NCBI GenBank assembly: GCA_027625095.1
Contig: JAQBXN010000020.1
Location: forward strand, 1 to 64,000
Source: Planctomycetota bacterium
GTDB lineage: Bacteria; Planctomycetota; PUPC01; JACPCR01
Direction: 5' to 3'
Length of the DNA: 64,000 bases
Shown: one piece after another, positions 34,367 to 42,513 of the stretch
Layout: every line of letters begins with the position of its first letter
Numbering within the stretch: position 1 is the first letter of the stretch
Program-made: the position numbers and the translations under genes
The notes under the pieces: model-generated
Seen by the model: only the letters and a program-made list of their open reading frames with translations
The model's database searches: none
Told to the model about the DNA's origin: nothing

Positions 34367-34370
34367 AAAT

Positions 34371-34398
34371 GCGTAATGAGTAATAAGTAAGGAGTAAG
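34371..34398. repeat. Degenerate heptamer repeat (GCGTAAT-like)
   Basis: GCGTAAT-GAGTAAT-AAGTAAG-GAGTAAG: four units of seven, each keeping GTAA. It lies four bases upstream of the dehydrogenase start codon. Same unit type as 24618-24644 and 59823-59850. Confidence 0.55.
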
Positions 34399-34538
34399 TG
34401 ATAGCCGCCGGCGCTATATCATGAGTGATGACTCAGGATGGCGGGGCTATTTATGTTTTGCGGGGTCTCAAAGCAACTCACAAAGAAGAGCAGACGTTTC
34501 TTAATGGCATATCAAGACCGAACGCCTGCCGCTGCCGT

Positions 34539-35696
34539 TCAGATTCTCTCCGCCAGATGGTGGGCGATTGCCTCGTGAATATGCACTGCGGTTTCTACCT
34601 GTGCGACTTCAACGAACTCATCCGCCGAGTGTGCCTGGAGAATGTTGCCCGGGCCGAAAACAATGGTTGGGATTCCTGCAGCGACCATCTTCCCGGCGTC
34701 TGCTCCGTATGGCACTCCGAGGATCTCGGTGCTGCCGGTGACGCTCTCACAAGCGCTCCTGGCTGCCTGGACAAGGGTGCAATCAGGCGAGATTTCCATG
34801 CCACCGAACATGTTGAAGCCTTCGTCATGCTTCACTTCGAAATCGATATCGGGATGATTCGCCAGGTAATCGATGATCTCGGCACGGGCATCCTCGGCGG
34901 TCTCTTCTGGCAAGGTACGGCGGTCCAGTTCAATGCAGGCCCAGTCAGGCACTGTATTGACTGTCTGGCCGCCTTCGATGCGGCCCACACTGACAGTCGG
35001 CCCCCCAACCAATGGGTGGCCTTTTCTGGGTCGCATTTTCGTCGCGTGGTATTTCTCAATAGCGTTGAGAACCTTCGCCATACGATAAAGCGCGTTGATT
35101 CCATCGTCGCACTTTGAACTGTGCGTGCTTAATCCTCCGGTTCGAATACGCCAGCGGGCCGCTCCCTTGTGGGCTATCACCAGATTCAATTCGGTTGGCT
35201 CGCCGCACACTGCGAAATCGGCAGTTACGCCATTCTGAACGGCGTGGCTGATGCCTGAGAATTGGAATTCCTCGTCCATGGCGGCAAGGAACATCAGATT
35301 GAGTCGCGGACGATCTGCGTTTTCAACCAGACGGCTGATAGCCACCAGCATGGAGGCCATGGAAGCCTTGGTATCGCACGAGCCGCGGCCATACATGAGC
35401 CCATCCTTAATGACCGGATCGAAGGGATCGATGGTCATGCCTTCGACCAGTACGGTATCCATGTGCGCTTCATACATGAGCCAGGGTGCGTCGGCATGAA
35501 ATTCGAAACGTCCGATGACATTAGGCCGATCCGGTTTCACTTCCTGCCGTTCGATGTCAGCGCCGAGTTTGCGCAAATAAGCATCGACGTAATCGGCCAT
35601 GGCAGCTTCGGTGTAATCGTGCCCGGAGAATTCGCGGCCCATGGGATTGGTACTGCGAATCGAGACGAGGTCCTGGAGGAGAGGAACGACAGACAT
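34539..35696 (-). CDS. M20-family metallopeptidase (ArgE/DapE type)
   Basis: Zinc-dependent deacylase of the ArgE/DapE/carboxypeptidase G2 family, hydrolysing an N-acyl amino acid; the precise substrate is unclear. Metal-binding landmarks are MYEAHMDTVLVEG (H-x-D) near 73, GRGSCDTKASMASML with the second Asp, MDEEFQFSGISH with the Glu-Glu pair, and the terminal HSADEFVEV His. The dimerisation segment GGLSTHSSKCDDGINALYRM is present. The length of 385 aa is standard. No signal peptide. It lies upstream of the Ldh_2 gene on the same strand with a 170-base gap; a joint catabolic role is possible but not shown. Confidence 0.9.
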   Translation of the reverse strand: MSVVPLLQDLVSIRSTNPMGREFSGHDYTEAAMADYVDAYLRKLGADIERQEVKPDRPNVIGRFEFHADAPWLMYEAHMDTVLVEGMTIDPFDPVIKDGLMYGRGSCDTKASMASMLVAISRLVENADRPRLNLMFLAAMDEEFQFSGISHAVQNGVTADFAVCGEPTELNLVIAHKGAARWRIRTGGLSTHSSKCDDGINALYRMAKVLNAIEKYHATKMRPRKGHPLVGGPTVSVGRIEGGQTVNTVPDWACIELDRRTLPEETAEDARAEIIDYLANHPDIDFEVKHDEGFNMFGGMEISPDCTLVQAARSACESVTGSTEILGVPYGADAGKMVAAGIPTIVFGPGNILQAHSADEFVEVAQVETAVHIHEAIAHHLAERI

Positions 35697-36066
35697 TAGT
35701 GAGATTGGGAGTTGGAAAAGGTGGTGAGTGAGGCTTTGTTTTTCGTTTTAGTCTTTGTCGTAACTATTTATTCAGTATGACTGCAGGTCACCCTACCAGT
35801 CCGAAGCCCAGGCGCGAACGAACCAACTGACAAAAAGATCTGGGACAGAATAATCAGACGCGGAGATCACATAGTCCAGACCCGAATCTTTCTTGCTCTT
35901 GATCTCCCCTTTCTGCTCTTTCTTGTGGTATTTGAAGGCAGCGGCGTGGAATGGAGATTCCCGCAGAGAATGGCCCGGAACAGATGAGAAATCGAACAAA
36001 GGTGAGATTAAGAGTAAGAGCCTGCCCTTCTGAGCAGCTATAAAAAAATTCACATAATCGCTTCAT
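35697..36066. other. Intergenic region with repeat family A copy 2
   Basis: There is no gene. The region holds the second copy of repeat family A (35882-36050) and a GGGACAGAATAATC motif near 35841 that recurs twice at 40756-40783. It must also carry the promoter of the M20 gene. Confidence 0.5.
35882..36050 (+). repeat. Dispersed intergenic repeat, family A, copy 2
   Basis: Partner of 2110-2280. Shared blocks: GAATCTTTCT, TTCCCGCAGAG, CCCGGAA, AAGAGCCTGC and a downstream CTTCTGAGCAG. Same orientation relative to the window in both copies. No coding frame is conserved. Confidence 0.55.
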
Positions 36067-38217
36067 CTACTGCGGGGCCAGACCCCAGACGTAAATGTCT
36101 CCTCGATCCAGAAGCCGGCCCTCGAGCTTATCCTGGTCGGGGCGGAACTGGTAGGTTACCTGTCGCATGTAGCGCAGGTCGGCGGGATCTTCGCTGAGGA
36201 GCCTTTTTTGGAATCGGGCAAGGTCGAAATCTTCGAAGGGAATATCTTGCTTTCCGTCCGGGCCTTTGCTGAGGAGAACCCAGCCTTTCAGATATAGATC
36301 TCTTCCACCTTCCACAGTTTTAGGGCCGGGGTGATATTGGAACATGCCACCGCCGAAAGGATCGTTGGCGATTCGAGCAATATACTTGGGAGAGAGGGCA
36401 GCGAGCGATGGTGGAAATGAACCGTTGCCAACGAAATATTTGTCTATCGCCTCTGCGAGCTCATCCAACTGGTGGCGAGCCCGGATCGCCTTGGCGCAGG
36501 GTGAGTTCTTCACCGCCTCTGTCACAGCAGCGACTCCCAGTACGTGAATCAGTATGCCCTGGGAAGAACTGACTTCGAGCTCAAAACCGAGGTTCGTATT
36601 GCGCGCTGTGATAATCCCTGGGGTGAGTTTGTCCAGGCCGGGTCTCAGCTCTTTCATGGCCATAGCGAGGGGGGGCTCGGCAAATTTCTCGAGGACAGAA
36701 ATGGCAGTCGTCATAAACCAGTCAATGCCAACCCTTGAGATTAGATTGTGGCCGTCCTGCTCCTGTCTCAGGCGATTCTTCAAATCCGGTAAGCCAGCCA
36801 TGGTCTTACCTTCTTTGTGGGCACGTAGCGCGTACGCCACCACGTCCACCTTTTTAGACAAGACCACGAAGCCTTCTGTAAGGCCTAGAGCAAATTTATT
36901 GTCTTTTTGCCGGACTTTGAAAATCTCAAAGCCTGCCGTCTCCTCAATTTCGTATATGAAGCCCTGTTTCACGATGAATTCGGAATCCAGACAACTCTTG
37001 ATCACACCACGAGCTACATTCCGGTCATTGAAGCTCAACGCCAGAAACTGATCCCACTCCCTGGGCTTGGTGAGTTCCCCTGTCTTGAGAAGCTGTTCTT
37101 CCATGTCGGCAACGTGTAGGGCATACACGACCTCACCGGTCAGGTTTCCGAAAAAATCCCTTTCGAGGTTCAATTTCAGCGCGTTCTCGAGAAAAGCTTT
37201 TCCTTCATCAAATTTGGCGATGTGCTCTTCACCCATTATCTCGCCAATAGATTCAAGCACGGCATCCATGAATGCTTTACCACTCTCGAGGTGGGCATTG
37301 AGGAACAGCGCGTAATCGCCGGGGACAATGGACGACCCTTTCAACTCTCTCGGTTTAGGACGGGTAAACGCCAGCGCAAACCCAAGAGGCTCCACGTCAG
37401 AGCGCATCAAGACCAGCCGTTCGCGTACGCCACCGTTCTCAAATTGGGTACTGGCGAAGATACCCGCCAGGCTGGGCAAACCGCTGATGCGGGTTTCCTT
37501 CATCTTTTTTTCATTGCCCTGTCCCTGCAGATTCCATTGGAGGGCCTTTTGGACATCGAACAGGCTCCAAAACGGTGTGCCCTCCTTTCGCAGCCCCTGC
37601 GCGTTCTTGAAGAGCTTCGTATCAGATAGCTTCGTCTCTGCCTCCAACACCGCTTGGACCGCGCGGCGGCCGCCAAGCATGAAGTAGCCGTTGGCAAAGG
37701 CCGAGGAAAAGGATTTCTGATTCCTCGAATCGACAAAGACATCCAACCTGCCATCACCGACCTTGACCGCCTCGTACTGCATGTGCGGTGAGTTGGCGAG
37801 AAGGTTCTCTCTAACGCCCTCACGGAATGTCTGAAACTCCTCGGCGCTGCTCTTCACTTTACAAAGGATCACCAACGGCGGGTCTTTCTCACCTATCGCC
37901 CCAAGCTGCCGTGAATCGAATACCGCCACGCCAGCAGGCCCACCCAGGTGCAGGCCCCATTCTTCCATGTCAACGCCCGTTATAGAGCGAAGGAAAAGCT
38001 TGCCGATGCCCATCAGCATGCTCACGCTCACCGCTGGTCTGTCTGAGAAAACCAGATTGCCTACGGGTGTCTCTGCAAGTGACTTGCGCATCTGACTGAA
38101 GTCATTCAATTCAGCATAGAAAATCGCTGTTGAAGGGATGTGCATCGCCGGCCCTGTCTCAGCAAAGATGATTGCAGGCAAAACCAGGCTGAAAAGGAGA
38201 ATGTGGCGATAGGACAT
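36067..38217 (-). CDS. Secreted DUF3352-like protein with T2SSG-like C-terminal tail
   Basis: 716 residues with a signal peptide (HILLFSLVLPAIIFAETG). Much of the body resembles DUF3352-like, envelope-associated proteins of PVC bacteria: repeated substrate-like blocks around IPSTAIFYAELNDFSQMRKS, RRAVQAVLEAETKLSDTKLF and DYALFLNAHLESGKAFMDAV. Around residues 580-660 there is a segment typical of the type II secretion major pseudopilin C-domain: LDELAEAIDKYFVGNGSFPP, SLAALSPKYIARIANDPFGG, VLLSKGPDGKQDI. This tail is presumably a stability or calcium-binding module. The exact function is unknown. It is divergent from another protein of similar style at 38464. Confidence 0.55.
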   Translation of the reverse strand: MSYRHILLFSLVLPAIIFAETGPAMHIPSTAIFYAELNDFSQMRKSLAETPVGNLVFSDRPAVSVSMLMGIGKLFLRSITGVDMEEWGLHLGGPAGVAVFDSRQLGAIGEKDPPLVILCKVKSSAEEFQTFREGVRENLLANSPHMQYEAVKVGDGRLDVFVDSRNQKSFSSAFANGYFMLGGRRAVQAVLEAETKLSDTKLFKNAQGLRKEGTPFWSLFDVQKALQWNLQGQGNEKKMKETRISGLPSLAGIFASTQFENGGVRERLVLMRSDVEPLGFALAFTRPKPRELKGSSIVPGDYALFLNAHLESGKAFMDAVLESIGEIMGEEHIAKFDEGKAFLENALKLNLERDFFGNLTGEVVYALHVADMEEQLLKTGELTKPREWDQFLALSFNDRNVARGVIKSCLDSEFIVKQGFIYEIEETAGFEIFKVRQKDNKFALGLTEGFVVLSKKVDVVAYALRAHKEGKTMAGLPDLKNRLRQEQDGHNLISRVGIDWFMTTAISVLEKFAEPPLAMAMKELRPGLDKLTPGIITARNTNLGFELEVSSSQGILIHVLGVAAVTEAVKNSPCAKAIRARHQLDELAEAIDKYFVGNGSFPPSLAALSPKYIARIANDPFGGGMFQYHPGPKTVEGGRDLYLKGWVLLSKGPDGKQDIPFEDFDLARFQKRLLSEDPADLRYMRQVTYQFRPDQDKLEGRLLDRGDIYVWGLAPQ

Positions 38218-38308
38218 ATCAAGTAGACCTTTGAGGGAAATTAGTCTTTGGGGGTGCCTTCGATCAGGGCAGGTATTCTAGTGCCTCAGCCCTGAGGGAC
38301 AAGACTGA

Positions 38309-38449
38309 AAGCTCGCGGTCATCGTGCCAACCGGGTTCAACGTCCTCCTGAACGAAGACCACGAACTCCATGGAAATGTCGATCTGATCCTCGGCAAACC
38401 CATCGAACTGGATATTCTGCGAGGTGCGCTGCAAAACCTGTTTGGATAA
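38309..38449 (+). pseudogene. Response-regulator receiver domain remnant
   Basis: A 46-codon frame between stops reads KLAVIVPTGFNVLLNEDHEL followed by HGNVDLILGKPIELDILRGAL and QNLFG. That is the C-terminal half of a receiver domain: strand with T-G after 'VIV', then D-x-[IV]-L-x-KPI with the conserved Lys-Pro, then the last helix. The phosphoacceptor half is missing and a TGA directly precedes the fragment, so it is probably the relic of a hybrid kinase or regulator gene. It lies 14 bases before the start of the next gene. Confidence 0.5.
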
Positions 38450-38463
38450 GGCACAATCCCGGC

Positions 38464-40305
38464 ATGGATGAGGATTCGCCAGCACCCCAGCAACGACGGA
38501 AGATCAGAATCACGCTTATTGGCGCCGTGATCCTGGTTCTCGTCCTCGCATTTGGAATCTACACCGCGCTGAGCCAGTCTTCTCCAGCCGGCGACCTTAT
38601 TAAGTTTGTTCCCACCGGTTGCGATGCGTTCGTCCATGCACGCCAGTTTGAACAGGAGATCCGGAAATTCCTCGAATCAGACGAATTGAAAACCCTGGCC
38701 AAGTCGGAACGCCTCGAACGATTCAAGGGCTCCCGGATCTTTCAGACGGTCCAGACACGCTGGCAGAATCTCAGCAGCCTCTCGCCATTCAAACTGAACC
38801 TGCAGAACCTGATGCTCGTCGTTGGGACTGATGCAGGATTAGCCGTCCGCATTGATGCCGCCTCCAGCAAACTGTCCCTTCTTGTCCTCACAAGAACAAA
38901 CCTTGCCCTGGCCAACTCGTCTTGGGCAAGCAGTTTCATCAACGCTGAGAGAAAAGAGTATTCGGGCTGCACCGTTCTCCATGCGAAAGCAGACGACATC
39001 CGGATTTACGCAACATCGCTCGGCAATCTCGTTCTGGTAAGCACCGATTACCAATTGCTGCGGGATTCGATAGACCTCTGCCAGGGAAAAACCAACAGCA
39101 ATTTCGCCGATGCCGCCCGTAGCCTCCCTGCCCCCTCAGTCGAGGCTGGCTCATCCATCGAGTTGCAGTTGAACCTGGGCGACTCCCTTCGCAAAGGCAT
39201 GCCGAAGAAAATCGAAAAAGACTCCTCTGTTTTCCTGTCCGCGCTGCATAGCCGCCTGTCCGCGCTGTCCGTCCCACCCGAAGCCCTGGCACTCAGCACC
39301 GTCTTCTTCTCAAACAAAATCGAAGCCCTGGAAAGTACCGGATTCGTCAAAGCAAGCCTCACCTACAATAAGTGTCTTCAACTCCGGCTTAACGCAGCGG
39401 TCAGTGGTTCGGATACCCCCCTCACTGTCCCCTTCTTCAGCATCCACGGCAGCCTGCCCTCAGACGTCAGCTACACCAGCGTCGAACTCATCCCATTCCG
39501 CAGTTGGTTTAAAGACCTCGTAAAAGCCGAAATAGAAGACCCAGCCGAAGTCGAATCGGAACTTGCCGCCTTTACCACGTTCCTCGGCATCAAAGATTTC
39601 GAAAGCGAGTTCCTGGATCTGCTGGGCCCGCAGGTCTCTATCATATTCGCTCCACAAGCAGTTGATGGGGACGCGTACAAATTCCACCTGCCCTCCGCTG
39701 CAGCGGCTATCGAGCTGAAAGACCCCGCCAGATTATCGAAGTTTCTCGCCCAATCCTTCGACCAGGTTATGGGCGACATGCACACCGATCACGCCACCCT
39801 TCAGAAACAGTCACCCCCGGATCAGAAAAGCGAATTTCCGTTTGAATCCGAAGAGATACAGCGAGGGAACTACAAATACACCCGAATCCAAATGCGTGAC
39901 AACTTCCTTGGCCGCGCCCTCAGCCCGGCATTCGGAGTCATCGACAATTTCCTGTACATAACCACCTCGCACCGTCTGTTGGATGCCGTCATTGATACTC
40001 GCCGGATCGGCCAGGTTTCTCTGTCGAAGCAGCCCGAATTCGCCAGCCTTTGTGAAAAACTGGATGCGCCTCAATCTGGATTCTGGTATCTTTCGCCCCC
40101 CAATTTGGCGGAGGCCATAATGCCGATAGCGATCTCTTACATCGAGACCCATCAGGTATGGCCGCAGCCGCTGAAAAATGAATACAGCCAACGCCTTCGG
40201 GAGTTGGCTGACTTTATTGCTCTTTTCAAATCTGTGGCATTCGTGACACACCAGCAGGGAGACATCCAGACGGCTCACCTCGTCTCCCAGCTTTCGGGCG
40301 AATAG
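38464..40305 (+). CDS. Membrane-anchored DUF3352-like protein
   Basis: 613 residues with one N-terminal membrane anchor (ITLIGAVILVLVLAFGIYTA, residues about 15-35) after a short charged cytoplasmic head; the remaining 570 residues would be outside the membrane. Sequence blocks DLIKFVPTGCDAFVHARQFE, ALSTVFFSNKIEALESTGFV, LDAVIDTRRIGQV and SGFWYLSPPNLAEAIMPIAI resemble DUF3352-like proteins and parallel the 36067-38217 neighbour. No catalytic motif. The start is the ATG at 38464 with a rather weak upstream site. It is followed by tRNA-Leu 10 bases beyond the stop. Function unknown; an envelope or regulatory role is a guess. Confidence 0.6.
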   Translation: MDEDSPAPQQRRKIRITLIGAVILVLVLAFGIYTALSQSSPAGDLIKFVPTGCDAFVHARQFEQEIRKFLESDELKTLAKSERLERFKGSRIFQTVQTRWQNLSSLSPFKLNLQNLMLVVGTDAGLAVRIDAASSKLSLLVLTRTNLALANSSWASSFINAERKEYSGCTVLHAKADDIRIYATSLGNLVLVSTDYQLLRDSIDLCQGKTNSNFADAARSLPAPSVEAGSSIELQLNLGDSLRKGMPKKIEKDSSVFLSALHSRLSALSVPPEALALSTVFFSNKIEALESTGFVKASLTYNKCLQLRLNAAVSGSDTPLTVPFFSIHGSLPSDVSYTSVELIPFRSWFKDLVKAEIEDPAEVESELAAFTTFLGIKDFESEFLDLLGPQVSIIFAPQAVDGDAYKFHLPSAAAAIELKDPARLSKFLAQSFDQVMGDMHTDHATLQKQSPPDQKSEFPFESEEIQRGNYKYTRIQMRDNFLGRALSPAFGVIDNFLYITTSHRLLDAVIDTRRIGQVSLSKQPEFASLCEKLDAPQSGFWYLSPPNLAEAIMPIAISYIETHQVWPQPLKNEYSQRLRELADFIALFKSVAFVTHQQGDIQTAHLVSQLSGE

Positions 40306-40315
40306 CACCACCAAC

Positions 40316-40402
<87 letters not shown>

Positions 40403-40414
40403 GGTGAACGTTTA

Positions 40415-40449
40415 AGGCGTAGCAACTTCAAGTCGCTACGCCTTTTTTT
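40415..40449 (+). terminator. Rho-independent terminator of tRNA-Leu
   Basis: The stem AGGCGTAGC (40415-40423) pairs perfectly with GCTACGCCT (40435-40443), with an 11-base loop, followed by seven T. It is 12 bases past the tRNA end. Confidence 0.85.
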
Positions 40450-40573
40450 GTTACAGGCTATTCCAACCCGAGGCACCCTGGCCAGGAAACGGCACGGATT
40501 CTTGACCGGTAATCAAGTTTCGAAATCCGGGAGAGCCGACCGGCCTTCTGCCGGTTAACCATGGACGCGTATC

Positions 40574-40615
40574 AAAGTAGCGGCGTAGCACTGCCTGATA
40601 CTACAGCGCTACTTT
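40574..40615. repeat. Palindrome AAAGTAGCG...CGCTACTTT
   Basis: Nine-base perfect outer arms, then an inner GTAG...CTAC pair and a central CACTGCCTGATA. TTTTCC follows on the plus strand, so it may also act as a second terminator after tRNA-Leu, although the distance suggests a repeat element. Confidence 0.5.
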
Positions 40616-40662
40616 TCCTCGTAACTATTTTGTCAAAAGAGATATAAGCTCGTGGATGCATC

Positions 40663-40740
40663 CGGGAGTGGTGGGGCCGTCATGAGCGCTGAGAGGCCGC
40701 TGTTCTGCAGTATTCCAATACTCAAATGCTCCAATTCTTA
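40663..40740 (+). repeat. Dispersed intergenic repeat, family B, copy 2
   Basis: Counterpart of 6630-6707 (opposite strand). Conserved: GGAGTG..., GGGGCCGTCA, GAGAGG and TTCTGCAGTATTCCAA. The copy is diverged in between. Confidence 0.55.
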
Positions 40741-40836
40741 CGCCATGGTAGAGACAGGACAGAATAACTTGGGACAGAATGATAAAGCACCAAACAACGG
40801 CTCAGAGAAACCTTCTCAAAGAGGAAGATATAACTG

Positions 40837-41778
40837 ATGCTGATTGCCGGAATTGATGAAGCGGGATACGGCCCTGTGCTGGGGCCTTTGGTCGTGGGCG
40901 CGTCCGTATTCGAGTACCAGGGAAGTGAGCTCCCCGACTTTTGGGAACTCCTCCACGGCACCGTATCCAGGCCTGGCAGTTCGGCAACGGGTCTGGTCAT
41001 TGGCGACAGCAAGAAGGTATATAAACGGAACGGCCTCTCCGACCTGGCGGAAGGCGTTTTCGGCTTCAGTAACGCCGGCGGGTTTAAATATGCGGGAGAC
41101 TGGGGCGCTTTCCTCGATCATTTCCGGGCAGATGGGGCAGTCGCCGGACCTGGGAATCCACTTCCTTGGTACAGTGGCCCCCACGATGGCCTGGAGGCCA
41201 GAACTGAAAAAGCCCGGCCTCTTACCGGATCGCTGAAAGCGGCCAATCTGAAATTTCTGGGCTATGTCATTCGGCCTGTCTTCGCGCCTGAACTCAATGC
41301 CATTCTTGAGACCCGCAATAAATCAGAACTCCTCTACGATCTCGCCAGCTCTCTGGCTACGGAGATTCTCGAAAAGCACGAAGGCCATGAGGAGAGCGTT
41401 TTCCTTTGTGACAAACAGGGCGGGCGAAATTTTTACGGCCCTCAGCTTCTTGAGACTTTCCCGGATCACGGATTCCTGATTGAGTCTGAGGGTAAGAAAG
41501 AATCTTCGTATCTCCTTCTCAGAGACGGGCGAAAGCTACGGTTCAAGTTCGTTATGAAAGGCGATGACACACATCTGCCAATCGCGCTGGCCTCCATGTG
41601 CTGCAAATTGGTGCGCGAGCTCTTCATGGGGCAATTCAATGCCTGGTGGTTGGAACGGATGCCGGGATTGAAACCGACTGCCGGCTACTACACGGATGGG
41701 ATGCGATTCCTGGAGGAAACAAAGGACCTGAGGAAGAAACTAAAAGTGCGTGATGAAGTGTTAATCCGATCCAAGTAA
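40837..41778 (+). CDS. RNase HII-like protein, long form
   Basis: Starts MLIAGIDEAGYGPVLGPLVV, which is the RNase HII GIDEAGRGPLAGPVV active-site strand with the first Asp-Glu pair at residues 7-8. SVFLCDKQGGRNFYGPQLL (near 185-200) carries a candidate third acidic residue, and FVMKGDDTHLPIALASMCCK near 245-265 matches the last KGD...AAASI helix. It is 313 aa versus about 200 in ordinary RNase HII; the extra 100 residues lie between the first two motifs. The Arg of GRG is replaced by Tyr (GYG), so RNA:DNA junction specificity may differ. Probably cleaves RNA in RNA/DNA hybrids, but activity cannot be assumed. Confidence 0.65.
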   Translation: MLIAGIDEAGYGPVLGPLVVGASVFEYQGSELPDFWELLHGTVSRPGSSATGLVIGDSKKVYKRNGLSDLAEGVFGFSNAGGFKYAGDWGAFLDHFRADGAVAGPGNPLPWYSGPHDGLEARTEKARPLTGSLKAANLKFLGYVIRPVFAPELNAILETRNKSELLYDLASSLATEILEKHEGHEESVFLCDKQGGRNFYGPQLLETFPDHGFLIESEGKKESSYLLLRDGRKLRFKFVMKGDDTHLPIALASMCCKLVRELFMGQFNAWWLERMPGLKPTAGYYTDGMRFLEETKDLRKKLKVRDEVLIRSK

Positions 41779-41880
41779 TCGAAGCGAGAGGCGGTCGGCT
41801 GATCGTTTTGGTATAGAGCGGATCTGAGTTATTCGCCGGGGTCGAGTCCCAGGCACTGAGACCAAACGAGGAAAACAAAA

Positions 41881-42399
41881 ATGTCAGACAAACCTGTTGC
41901 TGTCATCATGGGATCAGACACGGACTGGTCCGTCACCGAACATACCATCAAAGACCTCGAAGCCCTCGGTATCGGCTACGAGTTGGAAGTCATTTCTCCC
42001 CACCGGACCCCGGAAGCCCTTCACGCATACGGGCTCGCCCTCGAAGAGCGCGGGTTCAAAGTCGTTATTGCCGCTTCCGGCGGCGCGGCACATCTCGCCG
42101 GCGTGCTGGCTGCTCTGACGACCCTGCCGGTTATCGGAGTCCCCGTTCCTTCTACCTCGCTCGGCGGCGTTGATGCTCTTTACTCCATTGTGCAGATGCC
42201 GGCAGGCGTTCCAGTTGCCACGGTCGGTATCGGTCGTTCTGGGGCAAAGAATGCCGTTGTGCTTGCGGCGAAGATTCTGGGTGTCGCGGACGACAAGTAC
42301 AAAGCACTCATCCACAAATACAAAGAAGAACTTGTGGAAGAATCGGTACAGAAGGCCGAACGAGTGGCCGCTGACTGGCAGGCCGAACTGGCCAAATGA
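41881..42399 (+). CDS. purE: N5-carboxyaminoimidazole ribonucleotide mutase, copy 2
   Basis: IMGSDTDWSVTEHTIKDLEA, SPHRTPEALHAYGLALEERG and [20 protein letters not shown] show all PurE landmarks. 172 residues, class I type by its His-Arg-Thr-Pro motif. It differs strongly from the copy at 6791-7294, so this is an old duplication or a transferred gene, not an assembly artefact. No purK is next to it. GAGGAAA lies just upstream of the start ATG. A short hairpin AGCCC-GCAC-GGGCT follows the stop at about 42408-42421, a possible weak terminator. Confidence 0.93.
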   Translation: MSDKPVAVIMGSDTDWSVTEHTIKDLEALGIGYELEVISPHRTPEALHAYGLALEERGFKVVIAASGGAAHLAGVLAALTTLPVIGVPVPSTSLGGVDALYSIVQMPAGVPVATVGIGRSGAKNAVVLAAKILGVADDKYKALIHKYKEELVEESVQKAERVAADWQAELAK

Positions 42400-42513
42400 G
42401 CCTGTAGAGCCCGCACGGGCTTATTCAACGAACGACAAGACTTTACCGGACGTCTGGCCGCCAAACAGGATGGCCAGCCCTGCCGGCAGCCTGAACTGAT
42501 TCACCCACCGCTG

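Larger units (their letters stand above)
40450..40836. other. Gene-free region with palindrome and repeat family B copy
   Basis: No gene. Contents in order: the AAAGTAGCG...CGCTACTTT hairpin (40574-40615), repeat family B copy 2 (40663-40740), and the tandem GGACAGAAT motif (40756-40783). The promoter of the RNase HII relative should lie in the last 60 bases, where AGAGGAAG at 40819-40826 is a possible ribosome binding site for the ATG at 40837. Confidence 0.5.
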
